Below, piece by piece: positions 7,514 through 13,593 of a stretch of 18,423 nucleotides of DNA. Origin of the DNA: Candidatus Moraniibacteriota bacterium (GTDB lineage Bacteria > Patescibacteriota > Minisyncoccia > Moranbacterales > UBA9337); contig DOKP01000033.1 of assembly GCA_003510795.1 (NCBI GenBank), positions 22,402 to 40,824 on the forward strand, written 5' to 3'. Position 1 is the first letter of the stretch; every line of letters begins with the position of its first letter. The position numbers were made by a program, and so were the translations under genes. The notes beneath the pieces were generated by a model, which searched no databases, was not told the origin of the DNA, and saw only the letters and a list, made by a program, of their open reading frames with translations.

Positions 7514-7534
7514 ATTCTAAAATTAGGAAAATTT

Positions 7535-7577
7535 TAATAAAATAAAATGGGCAACTAAGTTTAACCTAGATGCCCAT
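7535..7577 (-). terminator. Terminator of the 91-residue orphan gene
   Basis: Arms ATGGGCA (minus strand, from 7577) and TGCCCAT (to 7547) with further pairing CTA/TAG inside, followed by TTTATTTTATTAA. It lies 54 bases after the stop at 7632. Confidence 0.85.
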
Positions 7578-7631
7578 TATGAAATGAAATTGCCAAAAAA
7601 TAAAACATCAAAATAAATTCGACAATAGTTA

Positions 7632-7907
7632 TTACTTAAGATTCAATGGATCAATCTCATTCCCATCGGCAAACACTATTAAGCCACTAAATTTAATACG
7701 CTCAACAAGTTTTTTAACCCCCTCGCTCGCCTCAATCTCTGTGCCTTTTTCAATTCCTCTTATTTTAATAATATAAAATCTTGAATTTATTTTTCTGCTA
7801 TCACTACTTTTATGAGTAGCTCTAGCAACTCTGGCGAAATGCGCGCTTCGAGCGAAACTGGCTTTTTGTAAATCAGATTTCCCCTTAGTATAGCTTTCTT
7901 TTGCCAT
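7632..7907 (-). CDS. Uncharacterised 91-residue basic protein
   Basis: No family recognised. The N-terminal 45 residues are rich in Ser, Ala, Lys and Arg (KGKSDLQKASFARSAHFARV), probably disordered or nucleic-acid-binding. The C-terminal half (RFYIIKIRGIEKGTEI ... LVERIKFSGLIVFADG) looks like a small compact beta/alpha domain. The ATG at 7907 is preferred because GGAGAG lies 7 bases upstream; a start at 7922 adds five residues but has no ribosome site. The gene is an independent unit with a good promoter at 8004-8031 and a terminator at 7547-7577. Stand-alone regulation of so small a protein favours a real gene. Confidence 0.7.
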   Translation of the reverse strand: MAKESYTKGKSDLQKASFARSAHFARVARATHKSSDSRKINSRFYIIKIRGIEKGTEIEASEGVKKLVERIKFSGLIVFADGNEIDPLNLK

Positions 7908-8003
7908 CTTAATGCTCTCCATTTCTCGTAATTAATATTAACGCGTCGATATTTATGTTTTAATAAATATACTTCCTGACTTCAATTTCTTTTTAAAAAA
8001 CTA

Positions 8004-8031
8004 ATTATAATATTTAATCACATAATGACAA
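8004..8031 (-). promoter_or_regulatory. Sigma70-type promoter of the 91-residue gene
   Basis: Minus-strand TTGTCA (8026-8031), 16-base spacer, TATAAT (8004-8009, exact consensus), about 95 bases upstream of the ATG at 7907. Confidence 0.75.
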
Positions 8032-8089
8032 TAAATACAAGCAAAATCTATATTTTAAAATTAACTTAATGAAAAATTTGAGTCTACAA

Positions 8090-8127
8090 AATAAAAACCA
8101 GCAGTTCACCGTTAGGCAAACCGCTGG
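8090..8127 (-). terminator. Terminator of the 398-residue orphan gene
   Basis: Minus-strand arms CCAGCGGTTTGCC and GGTGAACTGCTGG (13 positions, mostly paired) around loop TAAC, followed by TTTTTATTTT. It begins 12 bases after the stop codon at 8139. Confidence 0.92.
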
Positions 8128-8138
8128 AAGCTGAGAAG

Positions 8139-9335
8139 TTACTTCTCTCCGTTAAAGAATTCTACCAGCGAACTTGGCGGATCTTCAATCATTTCTTGAC
8201 CCAAAATAGATTCCAGCGAAACCTTTTGTTCCTTAATGCTATGCTCCCAAATGCAGAGAAAATATGGATACAAACTAGCCATCGCCTCTGCTACTTTTTC
8301 GGATGCAGGTGCGGGACAGCTTCTTTGAAAAAGCAGGTCTTGTTGAGCACTCGAGGCTTCAAATCTAATGAAGCTTCCAGGATCATAAATAAGATGTTCT
8401 GGAAAAATAAGGAGTTTAAATTCTTCACCGAAACTATATTCCAGTTGCAAGTTCATATCCAAATGCTGATGCAGTTTGATTCGCCTCGAATACACAACTC
8501 TTCCTCTTTCATTGGAATTGACACAGTCAATTGGTTGCAAAATATTAATCACTTGGATTAAATCACCGAAATTTTTATCGCGCATGCAAACCGTTTTATA
8601 GAATCTGGAATATTCTCCTTCTTTTGTGGGTTTAATCCTGACGATTCGGGTACAGAGGCCAAAATGCCTAAACAAAACATTTACGCAAGCAATTGGGCGT
8701 CCACCGCCAGTCTTTTCTTCAGCAAACGATAAATCATAGCCCGCTTCACTGAGATCTTGATGATTTCCCTTGTAAGCCTCCGCTTCATTTCCTCGCCAAA
8801 ATTCTCCACTGAGTTCTTTCGGAGCAAAGAAATTATCTACATTGTTTATGCTCCTCCAACAGTCAACGCTTGTTCTCATCGCATCATGATTTTTATCAGA
8901 GCAAAACTCTCTGAGAAAAAGAGGCCACGTTGAACAATCAAGTGCTTTTTTGGGGTCTGGCAAAAACTTAATACCTGTAGCGAAATCTAATTTGCTATTT
9001 TTAAACTGGCCAGGAAGATCAGTAGGCCAGTCAAAAATAAACATATCAGACAACCGCCACCCTTCGGGAGTCTGTAGATAATCCTGTCTATTTTCTTTTG
9101 CGATCATCTTCCAGGCCTTCACTGCCTTTCTCATTAACCTTATCAAATCCATTTTATGTTCAAAATCTCTGAACTGATAATTAATGAAAGTATTAATGGA
9201 ATTAACCGACGGGGCTTCCTTGACCCATTCTCGTAAAATTGGATGGCGGAAAGCCCAGGAAGCATCTACAATTAATTCTGGCAAACAAATTCCCCTTTCC
9301 ATTTTTTCCATTTCTTTTCTTTCGTTCTCGTTCAT
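8139..9335 (-). CDS. Uncharacterised 398-residue protein
   Basis: No family recognised. The protein is soluble, Trp- and Phe-rich (for example DASWAFRHPILREW near the N-terminus; CSTWPLFLREFC in the middle), with no clear signal peptide, transmembrane helix, nucleotide-binding loop or metal site. The central part has alternating strands (GRPIACVNVLFRHFGLCTRIV) and the C-terminus is helical. The ATG at 9335 is preferred over the upstream in-frame ATG at 9371 because AAAGGAG lies 7 bases before it, and the extra twelve residues would overlap a leader hairpin. It has its own promoter, a structured leader of about 100 bases and its own terminator. It shares strong Shine-Dalgarno and mid-range composition with the other orphan genes of this window. 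Confidence 0.85.
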   Translation of the reverse strand: MNENERKEMEKMERGICLPELIVDASWAFRHPILREWVKEAPSVNSINTFINYQFRDFEHKMDLIRLMRKAVKAWKMIAKENRQDYLQTPEGWRLSDMFIFDWPTDLPGQFKNSKLDFATGIKFLPDPKKALDCSTWPLFLREFCSDKNHDAMRTSVDCWRSINNVDNFFAPKELSGEFWRGNEAEAYKGNHQDLSEAGYDLSFAEEKTGGGRPIACVNVLFRHFGLCTRIVRIKPTKEGEYSRFYKTVCMRDKNFGDLIQVINILQPIDCVNSNERGRVVYSRRIKLHQHLDMNLQLEYSFGEEFKLLIFPEHLIYDPGSFIRFEASSAQQDLLFQRSCPAPASEKVAEAMASLYPYFLCIWEHSIKEQKVSLESILGQEMIEDPPSSLVEFFNGEK

Positions 9336-9440
9336 AGCAACTCTCCTTTTTTGTTTCGCCCTGACCGGCAAGGCAAAATATTATGGGGTAATCTCCCCGC
9401 TTTAAGGAACCTCGATTCTGACCCGCAGAATCAATTAAAA
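9336..9440 (-). promoter_or_regulatory. Structured 5' leader of the 398-residue gene
   Basis: Three successive hairpins can be drawn in the transcript: GATTCTG/CAGAATC around CGGGT (9414-9432), GGGG/CCCC around AGATTA (9385-9398), and GCCTTG/CAGGGC around CCGGT (about 9357-9375). The last lies just upstream of the ribosome site. I do not recognise a known riboswitch in it. Confidence 0.45.
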
Positions 9441-9442
9441 AT

Positions 9443-9471
9443 AGCTTAACTTATAAAAATTTTAATGTCAA
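9443..9471 (-). promoter_or_regulatory. Sigma70-type promoter of the 398-residue gene
   Basis: Minus-strand TTGACA (9466-9471, consensus), 17-base spacer, TAAGCT (9443-9448), about 108 bases upstream of the preferred ATG. Confidence 0.8.
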
Positions 9472-9569
9472 TTTAATCATGACTATTCCCTATCAGATTA
9501 CTAGAGACATAATTTATTTGGAAATTTCGCCAATGGCAAGAATTGTGCCTGCAGTCAATCCTGCAATTG

Positions 9570-10958
9570 TTAATCTTTTTTAATTAATTGAAGCCTAACC
9601 ATAGCCGAGACGATGTGAATCGAAAAAATATCCAGAAATTCTAAGCCTTGTTTGTCCACTTTTTTATATTTTTTAAATCCGATAAGCAAAAAACCTACGC
9701 AGATGTTTTTCTGGACAAGTGGCGCCGCCACACAATATTCAAGATTTGATCCATCTTTAAAACAACCTGCTAGACCGCTATCACACGAAAAGCTTATTCT
9801 CTTTTTTTCTTCCATTAAGCTCTTTATAAAAACTGCTTTTTGGGGATACACCTCTATCAAGTCTGGTCGAACATTTATATCCATACCTTCTCCAAGAACC
9901 AAAGAAAATTGATAACCTTTTTTGTGTCTATATAACAAAACAACATCAGCATGAAAAGCGCCTTTTAAAGAGTTTACGATATGTTTAATAACTCCTTGCC
10001 GATCTTTATTGTACTTTGATTGTTCTTCCATTTCCAAAAGAAGCGACATCTTTCGATTAGAAATTCCAGCGTGCCTATATAATTCGATGATATCTTCTTC
10101 CACTCTTTTTTGCATCTCATTTTGAGCTAAACGATATTCCTCTTGGCTTTTTTTAGAATTAACAAAAAGAAATTGGTATGGCCGCATAAGTCCAATCTCT
10201 AAAATCGCTCTGTATAGAAGCAAGAACGAAATAAATTTTAAAAGATGTCCAAGCATATTAGAGAAATCATGGATACCTACATATTCAGTAAATAATAATT
10301 CGGAAACTATCTTAAACATCAATGCTAGGGAAAGCAGATTAACCATTTTAGAATCAATGAGCTTACTTTTTTTAAAAATAAGGATAGTGGCAAATAGAAA
10401 CAACAATGAAATTATGTACTCGCTATTTTTTTTAAATTGAGTGAGACCTACGCCTTCTATATATGCATCTGGAAAATTTTTCCAATAAAATGTAGACAGG
10501 ATTATAAACAAAGATATTCCAAAATAAAAAAGGAAGATAAGATTAAACTTAGCCAGGGCAATCTCATGATTTTGCGCCAATCTTCTTTTAAAAAAAATAA
10601 GCGCCCCAATAAATGTAAGCGCTTCTATGTATCGCCCAACTATCCAAAGCTGAGTGGGAAGATTTTTATCGTAGCCATAAAATATCTGCATACCGCCATA
10701 ACTTAAAGTATGGAGCAAATCTACGCTACCGATAAAAAAATAACCGATTCCTAAAATAAGTAAAAAAATATTATTGATATAATGTCGGGACGACCAGGCT
10801 ACCACAAATATACCGAAAGATATTACTACCGTCGAAAGCTCCACAAGAGAATGAAACAACAAGTAGTTATACAAACTAGTTAAATAAAGGGTAAGGCAAC
10901 TGCTTATGATTACGAAAGGAAACATTAGTTTTCTCAAACTTTCTCCGTTTAAATTCAT
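9570..10958 (-). CDS. MASE3-GAF membrane sensor protein
   Basis: The 462-residue protein has seven or eight hydrophobic helices in residues 10-255. Their sequence, with SLVELSTVVISFGIFVVAW, GYFFIGSVDLLHTLSYGGM and QLWIVGRYIEA, matches the MASE3 sensor domain. A charged helical linker (265-305) leads to a GAF domain (about 305-460, ending FLDIFSIHIVSAMVRLQL). MASE3 and GAF normally feed a histidine kinase or diguanylate cyclase, but no HisKA, HATPase, GGDEF or EAL follows: the protein stops at the end of GAF. It may signal through a partner protein encoded elsewhere, or be a truncated sensor. It lies 120 bases downstream of cysteine synthase and may share its transcript. The start has no Shine-Dalgarno; a GAGGAG lies 30 bases upstream. 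Confidence 0.85.
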   Translation of the reverse strand: MNLNGESLRKLMFPFVIISSCLTLYLTSLYNYLLFHSLVELSTVVISFGIFVVAWSSRHYINNIFLLILGIGYFFIGSVDLLHTLSYGGMQIFYGYDKNLPTQLWIVGRYIEALTFIGALIFFKRRLAQNHEIALAKFNLIFLFYFGISLFIILSTFYWKNFPDAYIEGVGLTQFKKNSEYIISLLFLFATILIFKKSKLIDSKMVNLLSLALMFKIVSELLFTEYVGIHDFSNMLGHLLKFISFLLLYRAILEIGLMRPYQFLFVNSKKSQEEYRLAQNEMQKRVEEDIIELYRHAGISNRKMSLLLEMEEQSKYNKDRQGVIKHIVNSLKGAFHADVVLLYRHKKGYQFSLVLGEGMDINVRPDLIEVYPQKAVFIKSLMEEKKRISFSCDSGLAGCFKDGSNLEYCVAAPLVQKNICVGFLLIGFKKYKKVDKQGLEFLDIFSIHIVSAMVRLQLIKKD

Positions 10959-11016
10959 ACGCGTTTATTTAATTTTAATAAACCCATCTCCTCTATTTTA
11001 TGACTTGTTCAATTCT

Positions 11017-11054
11017 ATTGTTTTTGTTGTGGTTAAGTCTAACACAAAAACAAT
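11017..11054 (-). other. Inverted repeat between cysteine synthase and MASE3-GAF genes
   Basis: Eleven-base perfect arms (ATTGTTTTTGT and its complement) plus four inner pairs after a bulge. In transcript orientation no T-run follows it, so it is not a standard terminator; it may stabilise the 3' end of the cysteine synthase message or partly separate the two genes. Confidence 0.4.
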
Positions 11055-11078
11055 TCCCTGCAAAGGCGTGCTATTTAT

Positions 11079-11969
11079 CTAAAATAATTCAGTGCTTAGA
11101 TATTTTTCACCTCTGTCTGGAAGAATCATCACCACCGTTCCGCTATTTATTCTCTTGGCAATTTCTGTAGCTGCCAGCATGGTTGCACCGCTCGACATCC
11201 CCACAAAGAGACCTTCTTTTTGGGCTAAAAGTCTTGCCATCGCAAAAGCTTTTTCACTTTCAATGATTATGAACTCATCAATTTTTGTTTTGTCATATAT
11301 TTTAGGAACGATAGCCTCTTCCATATTTTTAAGTCCCTGGATACGATGGCCTCTTTCTGGATAAGCACACACGATTTTTATATTGGGGTTAAGTTCCTTT
11401 AACCGTTTTGAAATTCCCATTATTGTGCCGGAAGTTCCGATACTGGAAACAAAATAATCAATCTTACCGCCAGTATCTTTACAAATTTCATCGGCTGTCG
11501 TCTCGTAGTGAGCAGCCATATTATTAACATTAGAAAATTGATCGGGCATAAAATACTTTTTTGGATTATTAGCTACCAGCTCCTTAGTTTTTATAATAGC
11601 TCCATCAGTTCCTTTGCCAGGATCTGTTAAAATTATTTTGGCTCCGAAAGACTGAATCATCTTTCTGCGCTCGATTGAAGCGGACTCACTCATAACAATT
11701 TCCACCGCGTATCCCATCACCGCTCCAATCATCGCGATACCAATACCGGTATTTCCTGACGTTGCTTCAATGATAGTTTTGTCTTTAGTCAGTGTTCCGT
11801 CTTTAATAGCTTTTTGGATCATTTTAAGAGCCACCCGGTCTTTTATGCTCCCGCCGGGATTAATTCCTTCCAGCTTGGCATACATGGCAACTTTTTCGCT
11901 TGGATTAAGCTTATTAATTTTGACCATGGGTGTGTTCCCTATCATCTCTATTACATTTTCATATATCAT
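11079..11969 (-). CDS. cysK: Cysteine synthase (O-acetylserine sulfhydrylase family)
   Basis: The 296-residue protein is a fold-type II PLP enzyme of normal CysK/CysM length. The start (IGNTPMVKI), the PLP lysine in NPGGSIKDR (Lys43), the substrate loop EATSGNTGIGIA (68-79), the phosphate-binding GTSGT (178-182) and the C-terminal MSSGAT (258-263) are all intact. It should replace the acetyl (or phospho) group of an activated serine with sulfide to give cysteine; whether it prefers O-acetylserine, O-phosphoserine or thiosulfate cannot be told, so cysM is a possible name. No serine acetyltransferase is nearby. The gene has a long leader containing a Cys-rich mini-ORF and attenuator, indicating control by cysteinyl-tRNA supply. 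Confidence 0.92.
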   Translation of the reverse strand: MIYENVIEMIGNTPMVKINKLNPSEKVAMYAKLEGINPGGSIKDRVALKMIQKAIKDGTLTKDKTIIEATSGNTGIGIAMIGAVMGYAVEIVMSESASIERRKMIQSFGAKIILTDPGKGTDGAIIKTKELVANNPKKYFMPDQFSNVNNMAAHYETTADEICKDTGGKIDYFVSSIGTSGTIMGISKRLKELNPNIKIVCAYPERGHRIQGLKNMEEAIVPKIYDKTKIDEFIIIESEKAFAMARLLAQKEGLFVGMSSGATMLAATEIAKRINSGTVVMILPDRGEKYLSTELF

Positions 11970-11994
11970 ATAATTGTGTTTAAAAAAATAAATT

Positions 11995-12099
11995 AAAAAA
12001 ATCTCGATTATTTCGAGAATTATAGTTTGCTTATTTATTAAAAAGTTATCTAAATCAACAGCAAAAAGTTCTCGAAATATTGGTTTCGAGACAACAACA
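11995..12099 (-). promoter_or_regulatory. Cysteine-responsive transcription attenuator
   Basis: In transcript order: segment 1 TCTCGAAA (12091-12084), segment 2 ATTTCGAGAA (12078-12069), segment 3 TTCTCGAAAT (12019-12010), segment 4 TCGAGA (12007-12002), then seven T (12001-11995). Segments 1:2 pair over 8 bases, 2:3 over 10 bases (antiterminator), and 3:4 over 6 bases in front of the T-run (terminator). Segment 1 lies immediately after three consecutive Cys codons of the leader ORF, and the leader stop codon lies just past segment 2. A ribosome stalled for lack of Cys-tRNA would cover segment 1 and free 2 to pair with 3; a ribosome reaching the stop would cover 2 and allow termination. Confidence 0.85.
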
Positions 12100-12135
12100 A
12101 GATTTTTGAATTTTTTTATTAAGGTTTTCTTTCAT
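12055..12135 (-). CDS. 26-residue Cys-rich leader peptide of the cysteine synthase gene
   Basis: The frame starts ATG (12133-12135), encodes MKENLNKKIQKS followed by Cys13-Cys14-Cys15 and ends FCC before TGA (12055-12057): five Cys in 26 residues, where Cys is rare in the other proteins here. It is too short to be an enzyme and is placed over the first two segments of the attenuator. Its role should be in cis: translation speed at the Cys codons reports charged Cys-tRNA. The Shine-Dalgarno is weak, which is a caveat. It begins about 95 bases after the predicted transcription start. Confidence 0.75.
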   Translation of the reverse strand: MKENLNKKIQKSCCCLETNISRTFCC

Positions 12136-12153
12136 ATCGTTATCTAAACTTTA

Positions 12154-12172
12154 CATTATTTTAGAAATAATG
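12154..12172 (-). other. Leader hairpin upstream of the Cys-rich peptide
   Basis: Perfect 8-base arms CATTATTT/AAATAATG around a 3-base loop, about 20 bases before the leader ATG. May shape access to the leader start. Confidence 0.4.
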
Positions 12173-12193
12173 TCCATATTTCGTTATAAAAAA

Positions 12194-12215
12194 TTTACGT
12201 ACATATGTAAGTAAA
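12194..12215. promoter_or_regulatory. 22-base near-perfect palindrome in the cysteine synthase leader
   Basis: TTTAC-T-TACATATGTA-C-GTAAA on the minus strand: one mismatched pair in 11. It lies about 20 bases downstream of the -10 box of promoter copy 3, a classic place for a repressor operator. On the RNA it would be followed by TTTTTTAT and could also pause or end transcription. Confidence 0.5.
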
Positions 12216-12235
12216 TATTTATTTGCATTGCCCGC

Positions 12236-12280
12236 ATCTTATAATTAGATTTATACAGCGTAAAGTGAATTTTGTAAAAA
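12236..12280 (-). promoter_or_regulatory. Promoter element copy 3 (cysteine synthase)
   Basis: Minus-strand -35 TTTACG (12259-12264), 17-base spacer, -10 TAAGAT (12236-12241). The AT-rich upstream stretch with ATTCAC is shared with copies 1 and 2, but the spacer differs at several positions and breaks the TTACGC/GCGTAA symmetry seen in those copies, so the boxes rather than the dyad are what is kept. Confidence 0.65.
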
Positions 12281-12314
12281 ATAAAAGAGGCGAAAGTTTA
12301 TAACTCCCGCCTCT
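12281..12314 (-). terminator. Terminator of the 144-residue orphan gene
   Basis: Minus-strand arms AGAGGCG and CGCCTCT with inner AGTT/AACT pairing, followed by TTTATTTTTTA. It lies 30 bases after the stop at 12344. Confidence 0.88.
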
Positions 12315-12343
12315 GGTTTTCGTTGAAATAAATCTCTGCCAAT

Positions 12344-12778
12344 TTAGAATAGCATTCTTTTTGTAGCAGAGTCACAGACATTGCGTGCCTTCATGACAAC
12401 ATCTATGAGCTTTTCTGGAAAGCGCAATATACTGTTATTAAGCAAATTTCCCGCATGAGCGACGGCTTGAGCGGCTTTTTTGACCGCATCACTTAAAAGA
12501 TTAGAATTCTCAAAGTCAACTGAGTCATTCATCACATATACAGAATCGTCTGAGGAAACCGCCTCGCACTCCTTGATTGTCTGACTGATAATTTTTTTTA
12601 AATTTTCATCAGAAGTTTCAAGGAGTGAGAGAATCGCACTCGCAAAAATTGCTGCCACGCGGTAATCCTGCAAAACTTGGATATGATATACATCAATATA
12701 ATCTACGTGGAATCCGTTTTCTTTGATGTATTCCCTTGTAAACTTATTAAATTCAATTCTGCTTGAATATCTTTCCAT
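12344..12778 (-). CDS. Uncharacterised 144-residue protein
   Basis: No family recognised. The protein is acidic to neutral and looks fully helical apart from a short segment near VDYIDVYHIQV; a heptad-like Ala-rich helix (VKKAAQAVAHAGNLLNN, about 98-114) is followed by a basic C-terminus. No signal peptide or membrane helix. The start is fixed by GAGGAGGG 8 bases upstream of the ATG. It forms a one-gene unit: a terminator lies immediately downstream and 335 bases without a gene lie upstream. A TTGACA at 12900-12905 and a TACAAT at 12868-12873 are present there, but not at a standard spacing, so the promoter is not settled. Confidence 0.8.
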   Translation of the reverse strand: MERYSSRIEFNKFTREYIKENGFHVDYIDVYHIQVLQDYRVAAIFASAILSLLETSDENLKKIISQTIKECEAVSSDDSVYVMNDSVDFENSNLLSDAVKKAAQAVAHAGNLLNNSILRFPEKLIDVVMKARNVCDSATKRMLF

Positions 12779-12922
12779 CTTTTAAGCCCTCCTCTTCTTT
12801 ATATTTTTTAAAATCCAATTTTATTTCCCCACATTTTTTAAAAGTGCTAGTTAATAACGTTAGCATGATTGTATTAAATAATCAATATCCAAAAGTTAGT
12901 GTCAAAAGTTGGGCAACAAGAT

Positions 12923-12957
12923 AATCGTGCAAGAATCACGCAAGAAATCGCGCAAAG
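12923..12957. repeat. Three imperfect 11-base direct repeats
   Basis: AATCGTGCAAG, AATCACGCAAG and AAATCGCGCAAAG follow one another without spacing at 12923, 12934 and 12945. They lie in the otherwise featureless 335-base gap between the YggT and 144-residue genes, upstream of the latter, and could be binding sites for a regulator. The rest of that gap (12779-13113) shows nothing else I can name. Confidence 0.45.
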
Positions 12958-13113
12958 ATTTGAAAAATTTTAAAATAAAATATAACTATTTTATTTTTTT
13001 GAATCTCCTACAAATGTCAAATCGACAGAATACAAATTAAACTGGCGTAAAGTTGTATTATGGAGAAACAAAAACAGCTATTACTTAGGTTGTTTTAAGG
13101 TAAGCCAACATAT

Positions 13114-13395
13114 CTATCGAGGACTCACGTGAGAAAACATTTGTAAAATAAAGTAGCCCACCAAAACATATACGATAAGCGCAATCAAAGTCGAAAAATC
13201 AATCACAAATTCTCCTAACTTTAAGTTTGGCATAATTCCCACAAACGGACTTACTAGCGGAGCAGTGGTGTCATAAAGCCAAGCGACAAAAGGAGCGTGC
13301 GCATTTACGGTAAAAAACTTAAAAACAAATCTAAGCGACAATAGAAATTCCACTATTGAAACCAAGGCACTTATCAATGTTCTTGCAATTCCCAT
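13114..13395 (-). CDS. YggT family membrane protein
   Basis: The 93-residue protein is a single YggT unit: an N-terminal hydrophobic helix (about 5-28), the family signature FTVNAHAPFVAWLYDTTAPL followed by VSPFVGIMP (split at residue 48), and a second helix GEFVIDFSTLIALIVYVLVGYF in pieces VIDFSTLIALIVYVLVGYF (63-81). YggT proteins are small inner-membrane proteins linked to cell division and osmotic stress in other bacteria and chloroplasts; the molecular role is not known. It lacks a Shine-Dalgarno, but an extended -10 promoter lies 36 bases upstream. No clear terminator follows. Confidence 0.88.
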   Translation of the reverse strand: MGIARTLISALVSIVEFLLSLRFVFKFFTVNAHAPFVAWLYDTTAPLVSPFVGIMPNLKLGEFVIDFSTLIALIVYVLVGYFILQMFSHVSPR

Positions 13396-13430
13396 AAATT
13401 TTAAGTTAAATTTTAATTGCCTATATAATT

Positions 13431-13439
13431 ATTATAGCA
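13431..13439 (-). promoter_or_regulatory. Extended -10 promoter of the YggT gene
   Basis: TGCTATAAT on the minus strand: TG motif plus exact consensus -10. No good -35 is present, which is typical of extended -10 promoters. Confidence 0.7.
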
Positions 13440-13510
13440 CTAAATCATTGATTCTTATATAGCTCATTTCCAAATCTCCCGACAATATCGCCCTATTAAT
13501 ATGCTCTAAT

Positions 13511-13554
13511 AAAATGAAAAGAGAGGACATTGCGTATAGCAACATTCTCTCTTT
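13511..13554 (-). terminator. Terminator of the radical SAM/SPASM gene
   Basis: A 16-pair stem with one A-C mismatch and two wobbles (13554-13539 with 13533-13518) around loop TATAC, followed by a T-rich tail. It begins 40 bases after the stop codon at 13594. Confidence 0.88.
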
Positions 13555-13593
13555 ATTTTATCCTCCTGAATTATTTTACTCATAGAAGATTTC

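Noticed and set aside
9514..9578. A hydrophobic stretch reading LTIAGLTAGTILAIGEISK just after the MASE3-GAF stop.
   Set aside because: It looks protein-like but has no ATG or GTG and no ribosome site; at most the remains of a gene.
13116..13126. TCGAGGACT at the end of the YggT gene, resembling the palindrome arm at 5138-5158.
   Set aside because: It is coding sequence and lacks the second arm; chance similarity.
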